DNA of 39,111 nt from a virus, in the IMG/VR virus record IMGVR_UViG_3300035097_000009, positions 1-39,111 of that record. The stretch is one strand, 5' to 3'. The translations under genes and the position numbers were made by a program. Each line of letters begins with the position of its first letter. Within the stretch, counting starts at the first letter, position 1. Below, one piece after another: positions 16,124 through 23,415 of the stretch. Under the pieces are notes generated by a model. It had not been told where the DNA came from. It saw only the letters and a program-made list of their open reading frames with translations, and searched no databases.

Positions 16124-16787
16124 GATGCAGCTCCTTCAGTTTCTCGACAGCCTCGGCGACGGCCTGCGCGTGCACCACCGTCCAATAGTCCGGCACGCGA
16201 CACACGATGTCTTTGTCGGACTCCTCGAACGTGCGATCCGGGTCGTTTCCAGCCCAGTCGTGATCGATGACGACGCCGGGAAGTTTTTCGAGTCGTCCGA
16301 GGCAACCCATCACGTCGCGCAGGTAGATGTCGCCCCAGAAGATGCGTGGGTCCCAGAGGAACCCGAGTTTGTCGACGACGTGCTTCGACACGGTCGAGAA
16401 CGGGTAATGATCCTCGTTGAACGTGCTGACGCCGAGGTTGAACAAGCCGTCGGGATACTGATTCGCCGCTTGCAGGATCAACGACGCCCATCCCACCGTC
16501 TTGAACACCATGTCATCGTTGCCGCAAAGCAACACGTCGCCCATCGAGGAGCGCGCCAGCTCGTTGAAGAACGTCGGCATGTCTCCGTAACCTTTGCCGC
16601 GCGGACCGACGATGACTCTATGTCTGCTGAACTGAAAAAACTCGCGCGTCGCCTCGTCGTCTTCGTCGATGCGAAAGACAAGCTCGGACAGCTCGCCGAA
16701 CGTCGTCGCATCGTACGAGTCCAGCAGCGTCCGCAAGCGCGCCACGCGCCCGCGCGTAGGCACGAGCACCGAGACCTTAGTGAACAT
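16110..16787 (-). CDS. GT-A fold glycosyltransferase-like protein
   Basis: This 225-aa protein starts FTKVSVLVPTRGRVARLRTL, the usual GT-A opening. MGDVLLCGNDDMVFKTVGW carries the likely donor and metal site (N-D-D). LFNLGVSTFNEDHYPFSTVS and WDPRIFWGDIYLRDVM lie in the acceptor half. It resembles phage and cyanobacterial GT-A proteins of unknown specificity. ATG 16787 lies 11 bases inside the preceding 59-aa gene, so translation is likely coupled. Confidence 0.82.
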   Translation of the reverse strand: MFTKVSVLVPTRGRVARLRTLLDSYDATTFGELSELVFRIDEDDEATREFFQFSRHRVIVGPRGKGYGDMPTFFNELARSSMGDVLLCGNDDMVFKTVGWASLILQAANQYPDGLFNLGVSTFNEDHYPFSTVSKHVVDKLGFLWDPRIFWGDIYLRDVMGCLGRLEKLPGVVIDHDWAGNDPDRTFEESDKDIVCRVPDYWTVVHAQAVAEAVEKLKELHHVGR

Positions 16788-16956
16788 GGTTCAGATGAAA
16801 GCGGTTCATGTATTCGAGCACGATCGGAATCTGCTCCTCCGTCAGGTTGCCTTCATCGTCCGTGATAGTCCCGACGTTCCCGCAATACTCCTCGTAGCAG
16901 ATCGAGCAGCTGCGCAGGAGTTCCGACAGTTGATAGCGCGGATCAATGACCGGCAT
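16777..16956 (-). CDS. 59-aa Cys-containing protein between radical SAM and GT genes
   Basis: ATG 16956 lies 14 bases inside the radical SAM gene, and the TAA at 16777-16779 lies inside the next GT gene, so the three are interlocked. The product starts MPVIDPRYQLSELLRSCSIC and continues YEEYCGNVGTI, giving Cys at 17, 20 and 25 (C-x2-C-x4-C), then an acidic DDEGNLTEEQIP stretch and a C-terminal NRFHLNHVH. The Cys cluster could bind metal or an iron-sulphur cluster, or the protein may partner the radical SAM enzyme. I do not recognise a family. Confidence 0.65.
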   Translation of the reverse strand: MPVIDPRYQLSELLRSCSICYEEYCGNVGTITDDEGNLTEEQIPIVLEYMNRFHLNHVH

Positions 16957-18541
16957 ACGTCAATCCGCTCGCGGCCGTCAGCACGCCGTGCTCGACCGCC
17001 TCTTGCTGCTGTTGCTTGATGCGCACGTCTTCGTCCCACTCGGCCTTGGCCCATCCGTGATAGACGAGGAAATCGAACATCTCGCGCTTGATCTTGAACA
17101 TCTCCTCGACAGTCGCGCCGTGCGGACGCACGAGGATCTCGTCGCGCGCGGAGAAGCCGACGATCCACTGGTTGTCATAGTTGTAATCGACGATGTCGAT
17201 GCCGCTCTCCTGCGGGTGCGTCCACCATCGGCTGCCCGGATAGGGAATGCCGACGGCTAAGTTGCACGAATCGAGATACGGCTTGACCGACAGCAGCCAG
17301 TCTTGCGTCTGCTTCATCGTCTCCATCGTCTCGCCAGCCATGCCGATGACCATGAACGCGATGGTGAAGAACCCGTGCTCGCGCGCCTTCTTCAGCGCCG
17401 CCGTGTTCTGCGCGACGGTCGTGCCCTTCTGGTTCGCGTCGAGCACGCTCTGCGCGCCGCTCTCGATGCCGAAGCACGTGACCTTCGTGTTCATCAGCTT
17501 GAGTGACTCGGCGACGTGGTCGTCCATCGTGTTGACGCGCGTGTGGATGCGCGCCGCGAACGAGTCAGGACCGAGCGCCGAGCGGACGGCCGTCGCCAGC
17601 TCGCGAAGCTTCGTCTTGTGCAGCGTGTAGGTGTCGTCCTGGAACTTGAACATCCGCACGCCTTTGTCCATCACCTGCGACATCTCGGCGATGATGTTGT
17701 GCGGCGAGCGATAGCGCGGCTTCTGCCCGATCCACGGCGTCGAGCAGTAGGTGCACTTGTATGGGCACCCGCGCGTTCCGATGAGCGACATCACGGCGCT
17801 CGACGCCTCCGGGTGCGCCGCATTCGGGAAGTACTTGTGCTTCATCACGGCCACGCCGTCGTTGTAGATGTGGTCGTGCGGCAGCAGGTCCCACGCCGGG
17901 AACGGAATCGCGTCGAGGTCCATCGCGTCGGACTTGTCGCCGTAGTAATACGGCTGCAGTTTGCCTGCGTCCCAGTCGGTCAACATCTGCAGCGTCGCGA
18001 CCTCGCCTTCCATGACGATAACCGTGTCGAAGAGCGCGCGGCCGTCGGCTGCGCGATAGTCGCGACGCGCGTTCAACGCGCCTTTGTAGTGGTAGTTCTC
18101 CTGCCTGCCCGCTTCTTTGACTTCGCGCGGTTCGTACGAAGGGTGAGGACCACCAGCCACGAGCAGCGCTTCAGGTGCACGATCTCGGATGTATGCGGCC
18201 AGCTCAAGAGCCTCTCCAAACTGAGGAGTACAGAATCCGAACATGTGGACATCGGAATCCATAACGGCGTCCGGAAGATGGATGTTGCCTTCGTATCTTT
18301 TGTCGAGCATCGACGTGACGACGATTTCATGCCCATGCTCCCTCAGCAGTCCAGCGATATAGAGCACGCCGAGCGGCACGTTCGTCTTCGAGTCGGCCAG
18401 CCACGGCGATGACGGCAGGATGCAATGAATCTTCTTGCGCGGTATGCGCTTGATCGGCAGTCCGGACGACGGCATCGTGCCGCAGAGCGACGCGTCGCTC
18501 ATCTGATAGCCGGACGACGCCATCGTAAGTATCTTGCTCAT
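16943..18541 (-). CDS. Radical SAM protein with B12-binding-type N-terminal domain
   Basis: This is a 532-aa enzyme from ATG 18541 (AAGG 8 bases upstream; a GTG at 18565 would add 8 residues). Residues about 33-200 form the alpha/beta domain common to cobalamin-type radical SAM enzymes (VPLGVLYIAGLLREHGHEIV, LLVAGGPHPSYEP). The canonical D-x-H-x2-G cobalamin ligand motif is not seen, so B12 binding is doubtful. RGCPYKCTYC at about 259-266 is the C-x3-C-x2-C site for the 4Fe-4S cluster. CFGIESGAQSVLDANQKGTT and IGMAGETMETMKQT complete the barrel. It probably performs a methylation, rearrangement or other radical step on the island's glycan or acceptor. An unusual 186-bp gap precedes it. Confidence 0.92.
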   Translation of the reverse strand: MSKILTMASSGYQMSDASLCGTMPSSGLPIKRIPRKKIHCILPSSPWLADSKTNVPLGVLYIAGLLREHGHEIVVTSMLDKRYEGNIHLPDAVMDSDVHMFGFCTPQFGEALELAAYIRDRAPEALLVAGGPHPSYEPREVKEAGRQENYHYKGALNARRDYRAADGRALFDTVIVMEGEVATLQMLTDWDAGKLQPYYYGDKSDAMDLDAIPFPAWDLLPHDHIYNDGVAVMKHKYFPNAAHPEASSAVMSLIGTRGCPYKCTYCSTPWIGQKPRYRSPHNIIAEMSQVMDKGVRMFKFQDDTYTLHKTKLRELATAVRSALGPDSFAARIHTRVNTMDDHVAESLKLMNTKVTCFGIESGAQSVLDANQKGTTVAQNTAALKKAREHGFFTIAFMVIGMAGETMETMKQTQDWLLSVKPYLDSCNLAVGIPYPGSRWWTHPQESGIDIVDYNYDNQWIVGFSARDEILVRPHGATVEEMFKIKREMFDFLVYHGWAKAEWDEDVRIKQQQQEAVEHGVLTAASGLTYAGH

Positions 18542-18727
18542 GGTATCAACCTTTTCCGTTGTCACGGCGCGTTGCCGAGTGGATGCTGGTCATGGTTTAC
18601 GAATCTAAAGAACCGAAGTAGATGTGCCCTTGACTGCAAACGATCCGCTTCTTATCTAATACCGTAAATCTTCGTCTCTTATGACCGCACGAGCGACAGC
18701 GCAATATGCGAAACCGTCTTACACTTT
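18542..18727 (-). promoter_or_regulatory. 186-bp gene-free gap, possible internal promoter region
   Basis: This is the largest non-coding gap inside the minus-strand block, between the methyltransferase and radical SAM genes, and is visibly more AT-rich than its neighbours. A weak sigma70-like pair can be read on the minus strand (TTGCGC, 17 bases, TAAGAG). It is not convincing on its own. No hairpin with a T-run is evident. Confidence 0.25.
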
Positions 18728-19423
18728 TCATGGCTTCCGCATGCAGAGGTTCACGAACGAATACGTGTGCACGAAGTCGCCCGCGTACGCGAAATCAGTC
18801 GGCCCGACAAACTCCAGTCCGAACCGCACTGGCAGCGTCTCGACGAACGCCTGCATATATGGCGTGACCTGCAGATGTCGCGACGGCGACGCCTCCCACT
18901 GTTCGATGTCGCGGAAGTAATCCGAGGTGATCATGACGTAACCGCCGGGCTTCGTGATGCGCACTAGCTCGCGCATCGCCGCGTCGTGATCATCGACGTG
19001 CTCGATCGTCGAGATGCACATCGTTACGTCGAATACCGGATAAGGCCACGAAGACATATCCTCGAGTGGTAGATCGAAGAGTGGCATGACCACGTCGTAG
19101 GCCATGCGCTGGGCTTCGACCATCGGCGTGATGTCGCCATACTTCATCGAGTCCGTGCAGCAGAGGCGCGGATAGAGCATCGCCAGGTACGGGTCGAAGA
19201 ACGACGCGCCCGAGCCGACGTCGATCATCTCGGCATCGCGAGGCACGCCGAGTTCATCGAGCTGCTGCAGGATCGACGCATACTCCCAGAAGCGGTGTGG
19301 GTGCCAGTCGCGGTGCGGCACGCAGTTCTTGACCATGTCGCTCTGGAAGATGCGCAGCGGTATCGTGTACGGCTTCAAGAAGTCGTAGTCGTCCGGGTGC
19401 AGCGAGCGATTGTAAGGTCTCAT
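18728..19423 (-). CDS. SAM-dependent class I methyltransferase
   Basis: This 231-aa protein starts MRPYNRSLHPDDYDFLKPYT at ATG 19423 (ATGA overlap). MIDVGSGASFFDPYLAML is motif I of the Rossmann-like SAM-binding fold. FDVTMCISTIEHVDDHDAAM is the motif II-III region typical of Methyltransf_11/23. ELVRITKPGGYVMITSDYF is the post-III motif. It probably methylates a sugar or small molecule in the island's pathway; such enzymes often cap glycans. It is followed by the 186-bp gap. Confidence 0.9.
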   Translation of the reverse strand: MRPYNRSLHPDDYDFLKPYTIPLRIFQSDMVKNCVPHRDWHPHRFWEYASILQQLDELGVPRDAEMIDVGSGASFFDPYLAMLYPRLCCTDSMKYGDITPMVEAQRMAYDVVMPLFDLPLEDMSSWPYPVFDVTMCISTIEHVDDHDAAMRELVRITKPGGYVMITSDYFRDIEQWEASPSRHLQVTPYMQAFVETLPVRFGLEFVGPTDFAYAGDFVHTYSFVNLCMRKP

Positions 19424-20178
19424 CGGTATGGCGACATCTTCTCGTGTCGCTTCCACAGTTCGTGGATGTCGATGCCGAGGTCCCGCAGTTGCTGGTTCGC
19501 TAAGTTCATGTCGCGCGGCGCTGCGTGCAGCGGATGAAAGAACAGCACCTCGTCGAGACGCACGAACTCGGTGCCTGCCTTCCACAACCGATGTTGAAAC
19601 TCGGTCTGCGCGTGACCCCACGCCGATAGCTTCTCGTTCAACCCTCCGATGCGCACGAACGCATCTCGCTGGGCCATCCACACGCCTGAATCGATGTTCG
19701 TGTAGTCAGCCTGCACGCCTTCGAGCCGACCAAGCACCCTCGAATCTTGCCGCCACACGAACGATTCAACGGTCGCGATGTCGACGTGAAGGTGCCGCAT
19801 GCTGCTCGTCACGAAAACGTTCCAGTCGGACGTCGATTCGACCGTGTCGACGAACCGCTTGACGAGCGAAAAGTCCAACAGGTAGTCAGCACGCGTGAAC
19901 AGCACCCACTGCGTCTGCACCGCCAGAACGGCGACGTTCGTCGACCACGCGTGCGCCTTCGACGGATCGCCATGCTTGAATGAGAGCAAGCGCACTGGCA
20001 CCGGGAACGTTTCGGGATGCACGACCGCGCGAATCATCTCCAACGAGTCTGGCGTGTCGTTGTCTACGATGATGACCTCGCTCACGCGCGAGAGGTCCTG
20101 TCGTCGCACGGAATAAAGCGCTGCGGCGAGGTTCGCCAGCGTCAGGCTCTTGAAATACGTCAAACAGATCGTGATCAT
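19420..20178 (-). CDS. GT-A glycosyltransferase (family 2)
   Basis: This 252-aa protein starts MITICLTYFKSLTLANLAAA after ATG 20178, overlapping the connector gene's stop. VSEVIIVDNDTPDSL is the nucleotide-binding strand of GT2 enzymes; WVLFTRADYLLDFSLVKR is the region of the metal site. MAQRDAFVRIGGLNEKLSAW followed by GHAQTEFQHRL is the classic acceptor-side motif (G-G-x-x-E, then the ED-like base). It opens the glycosylation island and is translationally coupled to a structural gene, which shows that the island is expressed with the virion genes. Confidence 0.9.
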   Translation of the reverse strand: MITICLTYFKSLTLANLAAALYSVRRQDLSRVSEVIIVDNDTPDSLEMIRAVVHPETFPVPVRLLSFKHGDPSKAHAWSTNVAVLAVQTQWVLFTRADYLLDFSLVKRFVDTVESTSDWNVFVTSSMRHLHVDIATVESFVWRQDSRVLGRLEGVQADYTNIDSGVWMAQRDAFVRIGGLNEKLSAWGHAQTEFQHRLWKAGTEFVRLDEVLFFHPLHAAPRDMNLANQQLRDLGIDIHELWKRHEKMSPYR

Positions 20179-20570
20179 CCACCCCACACCTGTGAATAGA
20201 ACGGCACGCCAGTGCCGCCGTCGAAGAACCCATCGACCGCAAGCACGGTCACAAGCGTTCCGTCCGAGAGCGTGAACGTGTCGTCGACGTCGACCGGATT
20301 CGTGCGCAAGTAGCCAGGGTTCGGCGTCGTCGGCGCGATTTCCTCGAGGAGTCCGATGTAGGTGTTCGACACGTCCTGCTGCCCGGTCTGCAAGTTCCGC
20401 ACGATCTTCTGCTTGCGCTCGACGATCGCCAAGCGCTGCACGTCGAGGTACTGCGGCGAGCCGTCGAACGACTGCCCGATCCACGCGTGGTGCGTCACGG
20501 TCACGTGCAAGTCCAGCGTCTCGGTGCGCGCGATGCCGATCGCCTCGCGGATGTCGTCGGCCAGGCTCAT
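20175..20570 (-). CDS. Head-tail joining protein (putative)
   Basis: This 131-aa protein starts SLADDIREAIGIARTETLDL after ATG 20570 (ATGA overlap). It is beta-rich: LHVTVTHHAWIG, RLAIVERKQKIVRNL, FTLSDGTLVTVLAVDGFF. Length, fold pattern and place right after the DnaT-like connector suit a head-closure or joining protein. No family-specific motif settles it. It is the last structural gene before the glycosylation island. Confidence 0.65.
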   Translation of the reverse strand: MSLADDIREAIGIARTETLDLHVTVTHHAWIGQSFDGSPQYLDVQRLAIVERKQKIVRNLQTGQQDVSNTYIGLLEEIAPTTPNPGYLRTNPVDVDDTFTLSDGTLVTVLAVDGFFDGGTGVPFYSQVWGG

Positions 20571-21163
20571 TCGCTCACCACTGCGAACGTCGCGTCGTAC
20601 ATCGAATCGATGCTCTGCAGCGTCATCCACGATGGAACGAGCAGGTCGAGCACCGACTCTGGCAGCGGCTTCGAATACCACGCAGCGCCGGACGCGAACG
20701 AAAGGCTGATCGGACCCGCCTTGATGTCCGTGATGCCTTTCACAACGATGCTGTTGTCGAGCGTCGTGTCCTTCGTGCCGAGCGCGCCAGCCAATTCGGC
20801 CGTCGCGTCCGCGAGTTCATCCGGGAAGACGTTCTCGGGTATGAGGATACCGTTGCGGTCGTACATGCCGCTGCGCGTCCACGCCAGCTTACTGAGGTTC
20901 CCCGCAGCACGCAGGCCGGTCCACGTCGGCCTATTGACGTAGTAACCGCCGCGACCGTTGCCTATCGGCGGCATGAACGTGCGACGAGACGACAACGACG
21001 CGTCGATCACGCGCGTGGCCATCATCAGGAGCACGGCTTGACTGTCTGCATTGTCCCACCCGGCGACCGGAAGGCGCATGTCGAAGTACTGCTGCCCGCG
21101 CGCGACCGTGCAGTAGGAGTTCGCCGTCGCAGCGCCGGGCGTGGCGTCGAGAATCACGGCCAT
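20567..21163 (-). CDS. Head-tail connector, DnaT-like/gp6-like
   Basis: This 198-aa protein starts MAVILDATPGAATANSYCTV, followed by ARGQQYFDMRL, AGWDNADSQAVLLMMATRVI and DASL. The A-N-S-Y and W-x-A-A-T-R-x-I-D pattern is typical of small phage adaptor proteins (the DnaT-like family) that bind the portal. The C-terminal DLLVPSWMTLQSIDSMYD is helical. It follows the small 129-aa gene by a 3-base gap. Confidence 0.8.
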   Translation of the reverse strand: MAVILDATPGAATANSYCTVARGQQYFDMRLPVAGWDNADSQAVLLMMATRVIDASLSSRRTFMPPIGNGRGGYYVNRPTWTGLRAAGNLSKLAWTRSGMYDRNGILIPENVFPDELADATAELAGALGTKDTTLDNSIVVKGITDIKAGPISLSFASGAAWYSKPLPESVLDLLVPSWMTLQSIDSMYDATFAVVSE

Positions 21164-21166
21164 GTG

Positions 21167-21556
21167 CTAGTGCTCCGTCGCCTGCAAGAACGTCAACGAG
21201 CCGTACGAAAAGATGCCCTTGTTCCCGACGTCGAGGCGCTTGAGCGAGTGCCGATAGGCGACATTCGCCTTCAATCCGGTCGCCGTATCCGCAGCCGCGA
21301 ACGTCAGGCGCACGCGCTGCGTGTTCACCGCTGGCACTGCGTTGTAGACGCCGACGATCGAAAGTCCGGTCCCGACGCCCTTGACCAGCAGTGCAGGGTC
21401 GGCCGCTTGGTCCGTCTTCCTCATGTTCCATTCGAGCGGAAGTCCGGTCACGTCGAACGGTGTCGCGTCGTCCTGCCCGAAGATCGTCAGGTCGATGACC
21501 TTGTCTTCACCCAGGAAGAACTTGTCGGTCGCTGTGATGTTGAACTCTCTCGCCAC
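21167..21556 (-). CDS. Small beta-rich virion protein, unknown
   Basis: This 129-aa protein starts at GTG 21556, overlapping the preceding TAG by one base. AREFNITATDKFFLGEDKVI, then DLTIFGQDDATPFDVTGLPL resembles the beta-sandwich N-terminal domain of upper baseplate or fibre-collar proteins; the D-x-T-x-x-D-V-T-G pattern recurs in such proteins. HSLKRLDVGNKGIFSYGSLT ends the domain. Its neighbours are the repeat fibre and the DnaT-like connector, so a neck or fibre-attachment role is inferred. Confidence 0.7.
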   Translation of the reverse strand: MAREFNITATDKFFLGEDKVIDLTIFGQDDATPFDVTGLPLEWNMRKTDQAADPALLVKGVGTGLSIVGVYNAVPAVNTQRVRLTFAAADTATGLKANVAYRHSLKRLDVGNKGIFSYGSLTFLQATEH

Positions 21557-23415
21557 TAAACGACCTCGATGCTCTTCGTCGAACCAGTGCCGATGATGGT
21601 CGTCGTCGAACTGCCGCCGCCAGCCAACGACACCGCAGCGGCTGCTTGATAGTGCGCCAAGACCTCTGCCGCACTCAACGCTCGCGCGTAGATCGCCAAG
21701 TTATCAAGCACTCCGACGACGTCGAGTCCAACGCCACGCGTCGAACCCCACTGACACAAGTTGATGGGGTCCCATGTCGTCGCTCGCGCCTCGTCGCTCA
21801 CGAGCACGCCGTTAACGTAGATCGAACGACCGATCGCCGAGCGCACGCCGACGACATGATAGATGCGCCCAGGCTCGATGATGCCGCCGTCGATCTCGGT
21901 CAGCACGTTGACGTCTTCGCCTGCCTCCACCGTCCATTCGTTCGTCATCCAGGCGACGAACGCGCGTCCGTCCGGAACTGGACTCGTCGGCATCAGCAGG
22001 AGCTGCGCGCCCGTGGACCAGAACAGCGTCTTGACGTCAACGAACGGCAAGTCGATAGGCTGAACCCACGCTTCGATCGATAGTTCGTTGACGAGCGGAG
22101 GATTTCCGAAGTTCGAAAGCTTGGCGCTGCCGGAAATCGTGGCGAACGCGCCAGCAGTCGCCCCGTCGTGCACGAGACCAGGTTTCTCAAGAATAATGTC
22201 GCCAGCATATAGACCGTGGTGATCATTGCCGCTGCTGTCCAATGCCTGCTTGCTTCCGACGACCGGACCCGTTTCGTCGATCTGCCAGTACCCCCACGGA
22301 GCGCTTGCCAGCACGACCTGCGCGTACATGAGATCGTTCGCGACCGCAGACGGTGCGCTGCCGACCGCCTGAATGATCGGCGTGAAGCTCCCTGCGCCGA
22401 CGATGATCGAGATCCTCGGTCCGCGCGAAGACGCGTCGAGCGCCGTCGCGCCTGAGAGACTGCCGACCGCGCTGGCGGTCGCGAGACCGATTGCCGCAAG
22501 GCTCGTAGCGCCGACGACGCTTCCGTCGCCGATGATAGTGCTGCGTCCGGTCGCCGCAAGCGCGCTCGCACCCGCAAGCGCGCCGATGGCCGTGAACTTC
22601 GAGGCGCCGACGCCAGCCAGCGCGCTCGCGCCGCTGAGCGACCCGTTGTTCACGGCGCCATTCACGCCTATGAGAGACGATGCGCCCGACAGGCTGCCGA
22701 CCGCGCTGACGGTCGACTTGCCTACGCCAGCCAGCGCGCTCGCGCCACTGAGCGCGCCGACGCCTGCAGACGCGGCTGCGCCGGTCGCCGCGAGCGACGA
22801 CGCGCCCGACAGGCTGCCGACGGCAAGCACTGTGCTCGCGCCGACACCTGAGAGCGACGAAGACCCGGCAAGCGCACCGGACGGCGTGGCAGCGTTGACG
22901 CCTGCAAGCGAAGATGCGCCGCTCAGCGAGCCGACGCCGACCGAGGCAGCCGCACCGGTCGCCGCGAGCGACGACGCGCCCGAGAGACTACCATCCGATG
23001 ACGCGGTAGACCTGCCGACGCCAGCAAGAGACGAGGCGCCCGAGAGGCTGCCCGCTCCAACCGCTGAGGAAGCGCCTACGCCAGCGAGCGCCGAGGCGCC
23101 CGATAGACTGCCTGCACTGCTAGCGGTCGCCGCGCCCGTCGCGCTGAGCGACGATGCACCGGACAGGCTGCCGGTGGCCGCAGCCGTCGCGACGAGCGCA
23201 GAGGCGCCGGACAGGTTCCCGACCGCAGTCGCCGTCGACTTCCCGACGGCCGCCAGCGCGCTCGTGCCGCTGAGCGAGCCGACGGCGATGATGAGCGCCG
23301 AACCAACTGCAGCGAGCGACGATGCACCCGTCGACGATCCTGCCGAAGACGCAGCGGCTGCGCTCTCTCGTCGATATTTCGCGTTCTGGTATTTCTCGAA
23401 GAGATTGTAAGACAT
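21556..23415 (-). CDS. Ser-rich repeat fibre with LamG-like C-terminal domain
   Basis: This 619-aa protein starts at ATG 23415 (TGATG overlap). Residues 1-25 (MSYNLFEKYQNAKYRRESAA) form a head-attachment segment. Residues 26-327 contain 15 full and one partial copy of a 20-residue unit of the form GSLSGASSLAGVGASTASAV, roughly 25-35% Ser/Thr. Residues about 345-600 form a concanavalin/LamG-like jelly-roll (YWQIDETGPVVGSKQALDSS, ELSIEAWVQPIDLP, YVNGVLVSD, VVGVLDNLAIYARALSAAEV), a carbohydrate-binding fold common in phage fibres. It lies in the head region, not among tail genes, so it may be a capsid or neck whisker fibre. The Ser-rich repeats are possible glycosylation targets. Confidence 0.88.
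   Translation of the reverse strand: MSYNLFEKYQNAKYRRESAAAASSAGSSTGASSLAAVGSALIIAVGSLSGTSALAAVGKSTATAVGNLSGASALVATAAATGSLSGASSLSATGAATASSAGSLSGASALAGVGASSAVGAGSLSGASSLAGVGRSTASSDGSLSGASSLAATGAAASVGVGSLSGASSLAGVNAATPSGALAGSSSLSGVGASTVLAVGSLSGASSLAATGAAASAGVGALSGASALAGVGKSTVSAVGSLSGASSLIGVNGAVNNGSLSGASALAGVGASKFTAIGALAGASALAATGRSTIIGDGSVVGATSLAAIGLATASAVGSLSGATALDASSRGPRISIIVGAGSFTPIIQAVGSAPSAVANDLMYAQVVLASAPWGYWQIDETGPVVGSKQALDSSGNDHHGLYAGDIILEKPGLVHDGATAGAFATISGSAKLSNFGNPPLVNELSIEAWVQPIDLPFVDVKTLFWSTGAQLLLMPTSPVPDGRAFVAWMTNEWTVEAGEDVNVLTEIDGGIIEPGRIYHVVGVRSAIGRSIYVNGVLVSDEARATTWDPINLCQWGSTRGVGLDVVGVLDNLAIYARALSAAEVLAHYQAAAAVSLAGGGSSTTTIIGTGSTKSIEVV
22435..23340 (-). repeat. Tandem 60-bp coding repeats, 16 units
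   Basis: These are coding repeats inside the fibre gene. Most units are exactly 60 bp; units 3, 8 and 12 are shorter (16, 18 and 18 codons). The invariant core is GSLSGASSL or GSLSGASAL. The divergence between units is moderate, showing an old expansion; repeat-number variation between related phages is likely. Confidence 0.9.

Noticed and set aside
16777-16956. RiPP precursor for the radical SAM enzyme
   Set aside because: No leader or core motif or RiPP recognition element was seen; stated only as a possibility.
13648-20178. DNA hypermodification operon
   Set aside because: No hydroxymethylase, nucleotide kinase or DNA-glucosyltransferase-like gene is visible; kept only as an alternative to virion glycosylation.
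22435-23340. CRISPR or non-coding minisatellite
   Set aside because: The units are in frame, contiguous without spacers, and conserved at the protein level within a fibre gene.
22373-23410. A 345-residue plus-strand open frame antisense to the repeat fibre
   Set aside because: It stays open because the 60-bp repeat has no stop in that frame; it has no gene-like neighbours or start signal.
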